A DNA stretch of 64,000 nt. Origin: Gorsachius magnificus. Its lineage: Eukaryota; Chordata; Aves; Pelecaniformes; Ardeidae. Made by a program: the position numbers and the translations under genes. Positions 49,601 through 63,800 of this stretch are shown in pieces. Under the pieces are notes generated by a model. That model was not told where the DNA came from and searched no databases. It saw only the letters and a program-made list of their open reading frames with translations. Position 1 is the stretch's first letter. Every line of letters begins with the position of its first letter. The stretch lies in assembly GCA_034008185.1 (NCBI GenBank), contig CM067083.1:115962837-116026836 (forward strand). The letters are read 5' to 3'.

Positions 49601-52600
49601 AGGTTTAGTAAAACATGTGTATTATTGTGGTCTCAGAGGTCACAATCCTGAGCATAGTAACATTTCATGTTACGCTGTCACTGTTAAGGAAAGTGCATGT
49701 CCCTCAGAGCAACACAGACCGTTGCTGTAGAAAGCACCCTCCAAGACAGCTTGTGATGCACATAGCATGGACAAAAGTGCTCTTGTCTTAAATTTTTCCA
49801 AAATTCAAGTGATCTGTTCTTGGCCATTTATCTGCTTTAAAGTTATTCTTGAAAAAATCCGAATTCCTTTCCTTGGCTGACACGTCGGTGAGAGGTTTCC
49901 CCCATTTGACTCTCTGATGCCGTATTCCAGAATTGCTGATCACTTAACACATATGGACCCCAGAATATTAGCTTTGGCAAGATCTCCAGGCTCCTTGCAA
50001 AATAAGAATTCACACTTCCCAAGCCAAGTGTAAGTGGAAGGTTCCCACAATGTTGGTGAATTCAGAAAGATTCTCATAGGCCATTCACATCCAGACAACC
50101 GAAGAGCTGAGAGCTGTTGACTGGCAATACCAGTTATGGCCCATTCTTGTGGTAAGAAGCAAGTTATTAATTTTTCCTTTTGAAGGCATACTGCTTGAAG
50201 GTGCCAGAAAATTAGGACTTTTCTTAGCCAGTGTTAATAACATGCAGTTTAAACCAGAGAATTTCAATCTCTTCAACATAATTTTATTTTGCATGGAAGA
50301 AAACCTATTCCTTAGCAACAGCTTCAGTATGGTAAAAATAAAGGTTCTGTGGAATTTTTTTGTCTGTGACTTCCCTACCTGCTTATCCAGTAAAAACAGG
50401 CATTCATCAGTCCATCTCAATGCTTGGAGCTGGAATCAGTGGGAAGAAAATCACAAGTAGAGGAAAGTTATGCTCCCATATTGACTTCAAGTTGGCTTTA
50501 GCAAACCAACCTTTTTCAGCTATATTGGTATCTTGGCTACTAACTCCTGACTCAGGGGCAAGTATTAGAAGTACTTCTGTCACTTGGTTTTACAATTTAG
50601 CAAACACATGGTACATGATTTAAAAAATCTAATAATTAATTCATGTTCATCCAAGAAGGCAAAATTGCATTTACGTGCTGCAACTTGAGAGTTACAACTG
50701 CAGAGGAAGAGAGGAATTTCTCCCTGGGGCTTCGTGGACACGTGGCACACCCTTGTGCACCATTCTTCTGAGTGAGGGTGATTTGATCTCCAGGAGGTGC
50801 ATACTGAGGTTCATTCAGGGGAGATGAAAGTTGCTCAGTGGTTTCTCCTTTACTGGTGGTAAAAAGATTCCTGCATGGATTTTTAAAAGGATGTTGGGAT
50901 TTATGTACACATTCCATCTTACAGATTCTGTTTATATGTGTAGTACATGTATATATCCATACAGCTATCTTTGTAAGTTCAGAAACCCCTTCTCTTGATG
51001 CTGACACCAGACCAGGGTACGGCCTGGTACTGTATTAGACAGGGATCTAGGTCTTGATTTACTCTGATACTGAAATAGACTGAATCTTCATCAGTTTTCC
51101 TAAATATATTCTTCCTTTTCATAGGGAATGGTATATTGGTTATCAACAGTGTGTCACATTAAAAATGGGAAACTACTGGAAAAGGTTACCACTAAATTTT
51201 AATTTTTCTTCAGCTCATTTTCCACAGCCCAGTAAGAACTAATTAAAAAATGCAGCTGAAAATAGTTCTTTTTGTGTGGTTTTGGAACTAAAGTAAGCAT
51301 AGGAGCAGGAGAGGTAAAATATTCCTCCTTGAATAGAAAGATTCTTGGAGGAATTTTTTTTAGTTAAAATGTATCTGAGTACATACCTAGCTCTTTATAA
51401 CTCCATCTGTAGTTCAACTACAGCATATATTTTATTATAATAATATTTTACAACTGTAGGTAGAAAGTGAGAGTGCAGATTTATTCCAGCTTCTTTGAAT
51501 CTAAGTATCGATAACAGTCTACAAATGGCAACATACACCTGAGCGTGACCATGCTTCTTTTCCCTAGTTAGATACATTAGAAGAATTAGCTTTAAGTATA
51601 AAATGTAGTCAAGTGCTTCTCCTTAATCAGGACCACGTGCATAATGCGATTGACAACAAACATCAAGAAACCACAAACAGCTGAAAGGACTACTGATGTT
51701 ATTAGAAAACATCAAGCCATCGTTAGTGGCTATATGTTTACATATATAAGTAAGAAACAGATTAAAAGAACCATAATAGATTTTACAGCATAGTTGTGAT
51801 TTCTGTATAAACAGCACTGCTAAATGATTCTTTCCTTTCCTATGCGCGAATGCGGTTGTTACCTCTTAGCCAAACAGTTTGCAAAAATACGAGGTGACAG
51901 AACTAGCTGAATCCCTACAGAGAAAAAAGAGCTTATCTGAAAACGATGTTCTGCTGGACAAAACCCAGCACTCATGGGTCACTCGCAAACTGTAACCTAA
52001 GGCCATTACCATCTCGTAGCCCTTCAGTTGCTTGTGTGAAATGCACTGATGGTTGCAGTCCAATTCCTGGCAGACAGGTGTCTGCGTCGCTGGAATCACC
52101 AGGTGGAGATGACTGCACTTTTTCCCATTAAAAAGGTGATTATAGCTAACACAGTGTAAAACATTAATACAAAGTACTTATAGTTCCCACAGCAGATGTT
52201 ACAGAAACTTGGAATCCTGTTCACTGGAGAAAATTGTGCCCAGATGCTTGTACTTAAACTTTATGGCCTGAACTCTGCCCTCAGATGTACACATAACTCC
52301 CAGAGATTTCAGGGGGAGTAATGTTCGTGCATGTTGGGGCCATGCCTAACTCCTTTCATGGAGTCCACACTGATGTTCAGGCATATTGTGGAACACGTGG
52401 TCAGCACCCAGAATGCGTGGCTGAGGATGCTGAGGATGATAATGCTACAGTAGCTTGTAGGAGCCCCACCCCGCATCAGGGCCAAAAGGTACCAAGCATT
52501 GCTCAAACACAAATCAAAAGCCAGACGTATAGATAAGCAGACAAAAAGAAGAAAGAAAGAAAAGGTTGGAAACAGGCCCAGAGGGTGAAATTAATTGCAA

Positions 52601-54630
52601 AAGATCACAGAGTAGTTCAGTGGCAAAACCATAATTGATATTACCCTCTGATTTGGAACACTGAGAAGGATATCCGTTTGTGTAGCTATTCCCTGAAGAC
52701 TAGGATGGAGCACACTTGGAGCGGTCACTTATTCCATGCTTTCGTAATGTGGTCCTCTCCTCCCAGAAAACAAGCAGAAATGTGCTATCCAACAAGAGTT
52801 TTATCAAAATCACTGTGGTTTTAGCGACTTTTTGGATTTCTGATCAGTCCTTTAAGCACCCCTGGGAGATGAAACAGTGAAAGGCAGAGGGCTGGAGGTG
52901 CAGATGTTTAGATCTAGGCACACAGCCTGCCATTCTGCAGCCAGTCTCTATCTTTGCATCACGTACAGTGCTAACCTGTCCTTCCAAGAAGATGGGGAGC
53001 AAGCTGGTATTTAATGGGAGAGGAGCATCATGTTGTGAACAGCATAAGACTGGAAATGTAGGTACAAATTCTGCTCACGTAAAAGAGAGGCTGCTGAGAG
53101 CGTCCCATGGGATCTCAGGTGCAGTGTGGCACCGCCTGAGTTTCACAATTTGTGCATGCTAGTGTTGGTGCTACAGAAACTTGCTTGCTCAAACTTTTTT
53201 CCATGTGTTAATGTTTTGCTCTGCTAGGAGGGCATCCCCTTTGCTTTGCTGAGGTTGCTGCAATCTGCATCCCCAAGGAGAGCGAAGTTAGGCTTCCCTG
53301 GAGGTCAGCTGGGATGCTTGCTGGGAAGACGCCCTGCAGTACGTGATGGGATAGGCAAGCCTATATGTTTGGGGCACACTGGTGACTGCAAAGAACAGGG
53401 AACAAATACATAGGCAAGTTTAAGAAAGAAGGAGCCTTTCCCAAAGAAATGGGTAGAGTTTACTGAAAGCAGGAAAATGCCGAACAGTTAGAGAGCATGA
53501 TGGGAGAAAAGAACACGCCGCTTTAGGATACAATGGGTTTAGGGTAAGATTTTATTTTTTTTTTACTTTTTTTTTATTATTTAACATCTTTTCCCTGTTT
53601 AATATTCTGTGTTCTGAGAAAGCTCGTCTGCAGAGACTGGGACCCTTCAGATAGTTTTGCTTTCAAGAAAGGTGTTACAATTCCCTGGGGAGATATTATC
53701 TGACTGAGTGTCCCTTTCTTGGTTACTACTGCTGGTAGCAAGTACTACCTGTGTATCAGCAGGCCCCAGAAGCTCTAGTTATGGTTCAAGATGTCAGCAT
53801 ATGCACTGACCCGACTGATATAGGTCCATTTGAAATCATACACTGTTCCTGTCATCAATGCATGCAAATGCTTATATAGAATAGCTTGATCTTTTACAGA
53901 GTTAATGAGAACATTAATTTTAACCGCTATGTGAGCTGCTATATAATCATGGTAAATACTTCCTGTTTTATTATTGGGTTTTATAAACATTACAGCATCA
54001 GAGAAGCCCAAAAGAAAACTGTGTTCAAATAGAAGATTAAGGCATAGTATACTTTTCTCCGTTTTCCTAACATTGGAGATGTGATATGGTGTGCCATAAA
54101 TTTTGTTAACACACTTTGCTTGATTAACTTGTCATCATAATAAGTAGATAATGTCCTAAGGGCTGTTGTAAATCAAGCTCTTAACAAAGGCAGAGGCTAG
54201 ATATATTTTTTTTTAATGGTCATTTATAATGATACATAGAAAAGGGGATTTCTCACTTTAATGTTTAGGGTGGGATTCTTTTCAGTTAACCTCAGCTGTC
54301 TAAAAGCTGGGTGTCTGACATATACAGCTACATGCTCCCTGTAGGGAAACAGGCACATCAGAATGTTCTTTAATTCCATCCTGAAATGAGTGGAATGAAC
54401 CCTCCCTGGAGATTCCTTCATCTTTTCCTGATGACTATTGAGTGATCCCAAGACAGCACATTTAAATGAATCTATTAATTTTTACCTAGCCTCTCACTAA
54501 GAAGATTATGCTGCAAATGTATGTTTAACATGGGTACGTTTGCCTCTGAGCAAACTAACATCTATAAAAAAAAAGATCCATTAAATAAACATTTTATTTC
54601 AACATCACAGTGGGCCAAAAGCATGTCCAA
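46691..54630. other. Unassigned AT-rich DNA with simple repeats
   Basis: About 8 kb without a recognised gene. It includes a (TG)n microsatellite at 47917-47934 and T-rich tracts at 53550-53580. Short open frames, such as the minus-strand frame at 54011-53775, have no recognised domain. Confidence 0.5.
47917..47934 (+). repeat. (TG)n microsatellite
   Basis: About nine uninterrupted TG dinucleotides. Confidence 0.93.
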
Positions 54631-54921
54631 CATAGAATCATAGAATAATTTGGGTTGGAAGGAGCCTTTAAAGGCCATCTAGTTCAACCCTGCCTGCAAC
54701 GAGCAGGGACATCTTCAACCAGATCAGGTTGCTCAGAGCCCAGTCCAACCTGGTGTTGAATGTTTCCAGGGATGGGGCATCGACCACCTCTCTGGGCAAC
54801 CTGTGCCAGTGTTTCACCCTCATCGTAAAAACTTTCTTCCTTATATCTAGTCTGAATCTACCCTGTTTTAGTTTAAAACCATTACCTCTTGTCCTATCAC
54901 CGCAAGCCCTGCTAAAGAGAC
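54631..54921 (-). mobile_element. CR1 LINE, 5'-truncated, minus strand
   Basis: The plus strand opens with CATAGAATCATAGAATAATT, then the 3' UTR (TTGGGTTGGAAGGAGCCTTT) and about 200 bp of ORF2 end. On the minus strand [20 protein letters not shown] and LPREVVDAPSLETFNTRLDW are readable. Relative to the copy at 23.3 kb it has lost one codon in the run before HWHRLPRE, which leaves the frame intact. Homology ends near 54921, giving an insertion of about 290 bp. Confidence 0.93.
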
Positions 54922-55080
54922 ATGTATGTGGTTCCTCAATTCCCTTCTTGGCTCTGCAAAATGAAAAGATTTGGTTTGGGAGGACCAGCACTGGTTATAC
55001 TGCAGAGACTAATGAGGGGTTGAAAAGTATTTTGACAAATAGGCATTACAGATGGTGTGATAGATTTTGGAGATTTTATA

Positions 55081-55135
55081 TTTTATTATTATTTATTATT
55101 ATCTTTATTCATCATTACTCATTATTATTTATTAT
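55081..55135 (+). repeat. Degenerate (ATT)n-rich tract
   Basis: Imperfect ATT/TATT units make up nearly the whole tract, interrupted by CTTTATTCATC and ACTC words. Confidence 0.85.
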
Positions 55136-55172
55136 TCAAGAAAGAAGAACTGATGGCCAGGCAACTAAATGA

Positions 55173-55206
55173 GATACATAGATAGATAGACAGACAGACA
55201 GATAGG
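55173..55206 (+). repeat. Compound (GATA)n(GACA)n microsatellite
   Basis: GATA-type tetranucleotides pass into GACA-type units and back to GATA. This compound type is common in reptile and bird DNA. Confidence 0.9.
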
Positions 55207-56837
55207 TATCTAGTTAGATATAAGAAATCAGGTTTGTGAAATCGAAAGCATCAGGATCATGCAGTGTTCTACATAGCTCCAGGAAAAGGGCTCATGTGCT
55301 CATGTTCTGAGCATGAGCAGGAAAAGTGGAAGAAAGAGACGTTGCTGAAGGTACTCCCTGGCTGTCAAGTCTCGGTGTAGGCAACATGGAAAATGCCCTG
55401 CTCTTGCATGGGATGGAGAGTTGAATATCTTGTCGTGTCCAACCCACTTTCAATCTTCACAAGGCTCTTGCATTTTAATGAAGCATTTGATTACTTTTGG
55501 TGGAGAAAGAAGGATGTACTTCAGACATGCATCACTGCAGAAGAACTTGTGAAATTCTTGGGAACTTCACAGTGAACCCAGTCAGGAGGCACTGAGATGA
55601 CAGAAGAAGGGAAGGAAGGAAAGTTAGAAATGCTGACACCCCTGCCTCCAGAACTGAACTGAGAACAATGCAATTTTTTGCATCAGAAACACTAAGATCA
55701 GAGTTTTACTTAAAATCTAAAACACAACAACTGGTAAGAAAATGAGGATCAGTACAATACAGATAAGTTATGAATTCATACATGGCACTAGTATGAAGCA
55801 TATAAAATACATGATCATATCAATAACACAGGAGAGTGAACACAGATAAAGAGATTTAATGTTCAAATGTGAAACTCACATTTTACTTTGAAAATTCTTA
55901 GCAGATGGCCAACCTGTTAAGAAAGAAATCCTGCCCACCCAACCTAAAGTTAGAGGCCACGAATGGAATTCTGTTGCCTAAACATGGGTGCCCAGGGGCA
56001 TCTGAGGTACCTCAAAGTATGCAAGATTTCTGAGTGGAGCTGGAAGATAGGTCTCAGGACTTCAGGAGACTCTGTTTCCTTCTCCCAAAATAAACAGAAG
56101 TAATGAGCCCAACCCTTCTCTTACAAGTTCATCAAAGATAAAAACTTTTATTCCACTATATATATAGGAAAATCAGGTACCACTAATGCTAAATTACCCT
56201 ATCTGTATAAGACAGATGTATTTATTTCTAATGTCTAATACAAAGTTATCCTGTCTGATGCCACAGAGTATATAACTTTTGGTTGAATTTGATCAGATTG
56301 ACCTTTTGATCTCTGCCCATGGAAATCACCTGCTTATTTTAATTTCTGAATCTCTGCCTCTTCAATATTTTCTGCCTTTTCAATATTTCTTATTTAGTAG
56401 TAATGTGATTATAATTCAATAATGGAGACATCTGTAAGTTGCCTTTCTATTCTGTTATGCTGCTATTCATATTGCAATCTTAATTTATTTCTAAATTATT
56501 GCCAGCATTGGTCACTACAACCAAATTAAATAAGCAGCACCCATCTTCAGTGCCTAGGGAAGGACGAAGGATTTCCTTTGAGGGAGTTCAGGAGGCTGGG
56601 AAATGCTGGCTGGCGGCTGCATGCTGCCAGTACTGAATGTCCTGAGAATTTCAAAATATTGTGCATGTTGATTGTCTAAGTCAGAAAGTGTTGCATACAG
56701 TGCAGGACAACTCTGCATTAGACATCAAGTTAGTAGGAGAATTTCCCAGTACTTGTGGTTCAGCTCAAGCATTTGTGACTTGATTATAGTTGCTTTGTAT
56801 AAACATAATAAAATCCTAACCATCTGTGGAAGGCTGT

Positions 56838-56940
56838 ACAACACACACACGGACACATACCCGCACGCACTCCTAAATACTCGCACACACACGCATGGAT
56901 TAACGTCTGTAGCATATGTGGGTGCGGGTGCGTGTGTGCA
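56838..56940. repeat. CA-rich tract with inverted GT-rich partner
   Basis: CA-rich runs at 56840-56895 face a GT-rich run at 56918-56939. CACACACGCA (56886-56895) and TGCGTGTGTG (929-938 of the same kilobase) are inverted 10-bp partners with a 33-base loop, so the single strand could fold into a hairpin. Confidence 0.7.
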
Positions 56941-59900
56941 GCCCCTTTGTGCTTTAAAAGGATCAGTTTCACAAAGCTGAAAACAATTACGAATCAAATC
57001 AACTGGGAGGAAAAATTTAATCAGAAAAATGTGAATGGTAATTAAAAACTGTTTATTTCAAACCCTAAACAGCGTAATCCCACAACTGAAAACCTTGTTT
57101 AAAGGAACCAAAATGCTTACCAATGAAAGAAGCAACAACAATACCTCTAACAGGTGTAGCAAGAAAACAATTTATAATGTGGGTTTTATTGGGGATTTTT
57201 TATGGTAGAAGCTGTAGAAAACTGACACCGTGAAGAGGAAATCTGGCTGTAAGTATTAAGGGCAGTATGAAGAAAATAATTTTGGGGAAAAAAAAGAAAA
57301 TTAACAGGGTTATTGATCCATTTTTAGAACAGTAAATAACAATGCATAAACAGGTATATGTGTTTAATAAATATTTTTGTTCTGAATGAAAAGAAAAAGG
57401 TAGATAATACATTTACATTATATGAAAATAGTATCTAGTAATAATCAAAGTTCTTAAAAAATGATCAGCATTAGATCGAGATTTTTTCCATTTGAGAGTT
57501 TTAAAATAGCTGCCCAAGGAAGATTTTAGAATCAATTATGTTCACCTTCAGTGAATATTTCAAGACTTTTGAAACACCATAGTTGGAAGAAAGATAGTGC
57601 CAAGCCTATATGTAAAAGGAATAAATATGGTGATGGTGGTGGTTGTACGATTGTCAGGGGGATGCTGATTTCAGACAAAATCATGGAATATATATTAGTC
57701 AACCTCGTTCATAGTAAATTTAAAGAATTTAATTAAAGACAACCAGCATTTGCTTATGAAAATAGATGTTAAAATACTTCAATGTAGCAATAACATTACA
57801 GCAACATATTACACTAAAGATAAGAGACAAAGGTCAGTGTTATATATATATTAATTTTTGTTGATGTTCTTTCCTTAAGAGATGGAAAGGGCATGGAATC
57901 AATATAACATATTAAGTAGGTGTAATCTGCCTAAGCAATAGATCCCAATAAATAATTTTAAGCAGAGAATCATTATCAGGTGAAAAAGAAGGTCATATCT
58001 TTAAAAAGGATGAAAACTCATGGTGGATAAACAGCCCCATGTGGACAAATTGATACAAAGGAGAATGTGATATTTGAATATATAAAAGGGGAGCATTCAG
58101 TCATCAATAGCTCCTCAAATTTCCTACAAACCATGCTGGAGCCTTATTTTGTTGGCCACAGTGCAAAGATCTATGAAGAACAAGGAGATGGAGTCAAGGA
58201 GCACCAAAGAGTGAATCAGTTACTGAAAAACTCACCTGAAAGGAAGTCCTTTTATTTTATTTAGTTGGAAGTCCAATTATTTTATTCCATACGTTTAGCT
58301 AAATTACTAAAACTATATCCTTGGGTCACAGAATCTGAGCCCAGAGACCACATAAGACTGGAAGTAAAGAGCAGAAGGAGTGATAATGACTGAAGTTTGC
58401 ACTCAAGTATTATTTATGGATTTTCGTGGGTTGAAATATCTGTTAGGGATATAACTTCAGGGTCACTATTTGGGTCATAATGTTTTATCAGTGAGTTCCT
58501 GAAAGAAAGAGGCTGCTCTTCTCTTTCCAGAAGGAAATGGGAGATGACATTGCGTGTATCAGTAAAAACTGCTGTAAGGCTTTTGTTTTTTCTGGTCTAC
58601 ACAGAAGTGAATCAGATGTGAATATTGGACTGTTAGATATAAGAAAGCATGACATGAAAAGCACTGTAACAATTATTCTAGCATAATGTTTAAGGGGAAC
58701 CCCTCCCTCCCTACTGAAACTTTTTTTCTTAAGAAATACCCGGTCCCCATCATTGTGGGAGCAATAGGGGTGCTTTGTCCAAGGTCACTCCTGTAGATCA
58801 TCTCCTTGTGATAGTTGTATGTATTGCCTGGGACTTGCAGAAAGCTAGTGGAGCAACCTGGTAGGATAAAAACTTCTTGTATTCTCAGTAATGTGCTTCT
58901 CTTTCAGTTGTGAGGACACCTACAGACATGGTTGGGAAGGGCCTATTTTTCCATACAGTCATGTATGCCTCAAACCACAGAGATATCAAGAAATTTGAGA
59001 TAAATGTCTGCTACTATTATAATGGAAGAATCAGAGCCTGTATAATGCTTTTTAAGACACTTAAGAATACCCAAAAATATGAATGTGGAAAAAAACCCCC
59101 AGACTTTAATATGCTGCTGCCATTTGCAGCCTGTTAATTTTGTGAAACACCAGCTTACATGCATGCAGAGCAAAATGAGAAGGAACATGGTTTCTAGCAA
59201 GCTGTGTTTTTTATAAATTGCACTGTACAACAAAATGCACTGTAGAAGAAACATCCTGGGCCTAAAAGGAGAGATAATAAAATTATTTGGTTTTTTCACA
59301 TTATAAAAAGTTTTCAAAGTTATGTAATTAAAGGAAATATTTTGTAAATTCAATTACATAGAAATGCTGAAGTACTATGTTCCATAATTTGACAATGCAT
59401 AAAGTGGTATATTTTCTGCAAAGGAAAAACTCCTAAACTGGTTTCAAGCTGTTAGAAGTTACCTTTGTGTATCAATCAGCTATTAGACCAAGAATGTGTA
59501 AGTCAGAAAAGATGAAAATGAAGGTAATGTAGAGATACTTCAGATGAGAAGGAACTGCTTGTATTTCTTTCAAAATGTATGACTATTTTTTATGTTTACA
59601 GCTTAGGAATTCAAGTAATCTGATCTTGGAATGTGTTGATACTTATAGTGATGCTTGGAATGAAATCTACATTAGAACAGAACTTTTTACAGACTTTTCT
59701 GATCATGAGTGTCATCTAAAAAGACATCACAGCAAAGCAGAAATAATGGAAAGAGATTTCATCCCATATGAGTGATCTACTATCTTGATTTTGTCAAACA
59801 GCAAGTTTGTTACAATTCAGCTACTTCCTTTGAGGGGGAAAAAAAAAAAAATGTTTACTTTGCAGGAAATCACAAAAATTCCAGGAGGACTGAAAAACTT

Positions 59901-62900
59901 GACAAAAGGCCCCATGTACTTCGTTTGGGTAAGAAATGCTGTACACAGGCACTCAGCAGAACATGCATCCTTCAGAAATCTTTTGCTGTGAAATAGCCTA
60001 ATGCTCTGTCTTCAAAACCTCATTCTCAATCTTCTAAAACTTACAAAATATATAATGCCAATTTCTAACTCAGTTGTATAAATGGGAATTTTCTTACATA
60101 AACAGAGTTGGAGAGATTATAGAAACCTACTGCATATTATTTCTTCTGAGGCTGTGTTTCATGGTGGTTTTAGTTCTGCATGTAGAGTTTTGTGAGAAAA
60201 AGGAAAAAAAAAAGGTGTAACTTTATTAAGTTGAATTATCTAAAATTTAAACTGTATATCTGAGAGCACTTAAGAGATAAAGCATGGTACACAAAGGAAA
60301 ATGGGATTTTACCTTTGCTTCCCTGAAAACAAAGTGTTGTTTCTTATTTACTCCAAACAGACTTGTTGGGGGGCAAAGTATGTGTGCGTTGGTGACAAAA
60401 TAATACCAGTCAACTGGATGTGATAATTCTACCACCATCCAGAAAGTTGTTTCCCAGAAAATCTGGGACATTTCTTCAAGGTCTTGTATTCAGAAGAAGT
60501 ATTTCACCATAAGTGAGAAACAATATAAGCATCCAGCTCCCTCAGAAGACCCTGAGCAAGAAGCCAATAAAAAAACCAAAATCCAAACTGTTCCCATGAA
60601 GACCAGACCTGAATAAGCCTTGCCCTGGGGGCAATCTTTCTGAATGACTTCTCTACTGTCTAGTAATGTCACCGTGCAGATGCAGCAGCTTTTCTGACAG
60701 TAGGGATGCAAACCTGAGCTCTTTTCTTAATCCAGTAGTCTATTTCCCAAATCTTTTAGGAATTTAATATGTATGAACTGTCTGTTCTGCCAACAAATGC
60801 TGTTGAATTTGGTGAAAAATGTTAAATTTATTGGCAAACTGGGATATATGACAAAATAACATGACTACAGACCAAATAAAACCCTTCCCTGAACTCACAT
60901 CCCCTATCCCAAGCAGGATCTTCATCCCTTAAAGTAAGAAATACCAAAAATTCCTTGAAATTTATTATAATGCTGCTGTTTTCAAGACCAATGCAGATGC
61001 AACTGTCATAGCGATGGCGGCAATTCCACCAGCAGACATCTTCTTGTCTTCTCACCCCAATTCCAGGCTGTTTCTGGAGCTGCTGCTTGGAGAGATGGAG
61101 AGCGTGTGGAAGACTGCTTCCTTCAGATTCTTCCCTTTACCTCCCACCCCCATGCCTTAAACCCAGCAGGGTATATATAGCCTGGACTGCTACTGCCAGG
61201 CTGCGATCAGGATGTGCAAAGTTTCTTCAACTTCTCCTGGGTATGTGGATACAATACTGTGATCGTTTTTGGCTGCAGCATGGAAGTGGTCTGTGGGTAG
61301 CATCAACGGACTGGGAGGTTGCAGCTGACGACATTCTGCTTGCAGGTCTCTTTGTCTGCTTGTGCAGAACTGGCGTCTCACCATCTCTTGGCTCACTTGG
61401 TAATTAGAGAGGACCACTAAGGACAGCCTGTCCTTCCAGCCCCTTCCCAGCTGCAGCTGGGTTCTGCAGCCCCTCGCTGCCTCTCCTTCTCCAGGTGGTA
61501 GCCAAAAGTCATCTACAAATCACAGAGCAGAGCCAGCAATCTGCCGTTTACAGCTTTTAAAAGGAAAGATGAATTAGAATCTCATTTGGTGTAGGTTTTT
61601 ACCACCAGACAAAACTTTTTGTTGCTTTTCAAATGCATTTGTTATTTCTTAGTACTCAATTTTCCCCTTAGCACCAGATCAAACAGACTGTAAGTACTAG
61701 TAATATGTGGATCCTGTATGTTCAATCTACTGATGAAGTTTCAAAGTGCAGTCATTTCAGATCCCATCTGAATCGCCGCCATCAGTTACAACAATCCTTA
61801 AAATATATATCTGCACTTACCAATAAGCAGAAAAAGACTTAATGGAGGATGACTTCTCATTTTTTTTAGCTTAGGAAGTGTCATGAAATCCTATATTTTT
61901 GCCTTCTTTTTTCCCCAAGGTCAGTGTTATTTTTTCAGTCCCATCTCTCAGGCTAAGACTAATGCTGCCCATGTTGTGAATCAGCTCTGCTACTTGTGTC
62001 TCCATGATGGATTTCTTCTGCAGTGGAGACCAAAAGTCCAGGTGAATATGCCTGAATCAGGGACTTCCTTTGACTTAAGCCTTGTTCTTCAGTACCAGGA
62101 AATTAGTAGTTCATTCCCAGCTTTCCTATTAAAAAAAAATATGATTAAAGCAGGATCAACAAGTTGAGAGCATCCTGAATTCATGATGGCAAGTTGCTTT
62201 TTTTCTTATATTACCACATTTTGTCCCATCAGGATTTCTGGTGGATTACCATGACTAAAGGAAACTCACAAATACTTTTCTTAAGGTTTCATGAATTCTT
62301 TTTTACTATAACCTACATATTCCATCAAAATGGTCTCAATAAGTTTTAATGTGGCAACTTTAAACAATGCTGGCTTTTTAAAAACTTGGTAAAAGCAGTT
62401 TATTGTAAAGATTGTAAAATTAAACCATCTTTGGAACTTTGATTCTTTGTGAAAAAAGTTTTCATTTTTATCATTGTCACTAATATTCATATCCTGAACA
62501 GATCTTTTAATAAGTAGAACAGACAGAACTAGTCTAAAATTTAAAAAATGGAAAGAGATCATAATTATATTTATTGGTGTGCTGAGTTCTAGATGTTAAT
62601 GGCAATTAGTTAGTCTGAACATTTTCCTCAAGGAATGTGAAATAGAACAAAAATAGACTCCTCCATTTGTTAAAAAATATCTTGTAAGGATTGATACTGT
62701 TATTACAAGTCTTGCGTAACCTTATGCACCAGTTGTCTTACTGAGCTAAGTACATTTAACTGATGCAGTTGAAGAAGTCAAGCAAACATTTTGCAAAACA
62801 AGTCAAAGATCTTTTCAGCTGAGCCATGGCGATGGTTAAAGTCCTGTCCTTTGGGAGAGTGGGAGCTAGTTACAATTTAGTGTAGATGTTTTTGAGTAAT

Positions 62901-63559
62901 TTCCTTTTTGACATCCATAAATCACGCGGTACTTTAATTGCGAATGCATTACCAGCAGACCATGGCCTAAGCAGGGTTACGGATTTTCATTTGTTCAAAA
63001 GATTAGCCCATGTTTTTGTCATTTACTAAGATCCTTTCAAATGCTTTTCTCTTATCTGTAAACTATAATAGTGATTGTATTTCAGGCTGCCTAATTATTA
63101 ATCCTTATTTAACAAATGTAGTGATTAGATATTATTTGATATGAAACATACTTTTGTTGAACAGTGAGTACATTTTCTGGCTAAATGAAATGAGATGTGG
63201 GAAAGCAAAAGACAAATACTGGACTTTTCTTGTTTAAGCCTCATTTTATCCAAGTTCACAAAGTAGTTGTAAAAATGGATTAATTTTGCAAACTTCTGAT
63301 GTTTTACAATGACAGTTCCATCAAAAATACAATTTGTCTGCAAGTTCTAGAAATGTTTTTTTCAGCCTAGTTTGAAATAGGATGATTGGTTCATACGCTA
63401 TTAATTCTGTTAATTAAGTCATTTCAGATGTGCTGAATCCAGACCATATAGTCAGGGGGCTTCAAAAACAAGTGCTTGTTTTTTAGGAGTCTTTAAAATA
63501 CAGGAAAGTGGAATAATCTGCTCTTCACAGCCATGATGCATAGTACAAGAAGTAACCAA

Positions 63560-63800
63560 TTTAAATTGCAGCGAGGCATGATTTTGTTATATATTAGGAA
63601 AAAAAGCCACAATCAAGGAATGGAATAAATCATCTGGAGAGGTTGTTAAATTTTCTGTTTCAAGACAGGATATGTGATAATACAGTTGGATGGAAGTGTC
63701 CTCGATAGGGGTGGTCTGCGTGGAACAGGGAACAGGATTTGGTATAGTCCTTCGTGGACTGTCCTGGTCACTGGAGGATTTAAAACCAGGTATGCACATG
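63560..63800 (+). mobile_element. Possible old CR1 ORF2-end remnant
   Basis: TATATTAGGAAAAAAAGCCA, then TGGAATAAATCATCTGGAGA, resembles the CR1 region encoding the DIRKNFF and WNGLPREVV blocks. CACTGGAGGATTTAAAACCA further on resembles the following SLEVFK region. The copy is very diverged and no terminal octamer is seen, so the identification is tentative. Confidence 0.35.

Larger units (their letters stand above)
54922..63559. other. Unassigned AT-rich DNA with simple repeats
   Basis: No recognised gene. Open frames at 58910-59137, 59575-59775 and 59785-59991 (plus strand) are preceded by or contain acceptor-like pyrimidine-AG sequences, but none has a recognisable domain and no matching donors were established. 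A GC-richer part lies at about 60990-61500. Confidence 0.45.

Noticed and set aside
58910..59991. Three consecutive plus-strand frames with acceptor-like sequences (58910-59137, 59575-59775, 59785-59991) that could be exons
   Set aside because: No recognisable domains, no donors matched by phase, and AT-rich DNA produces many pyrimidine-AG sequences by chance.
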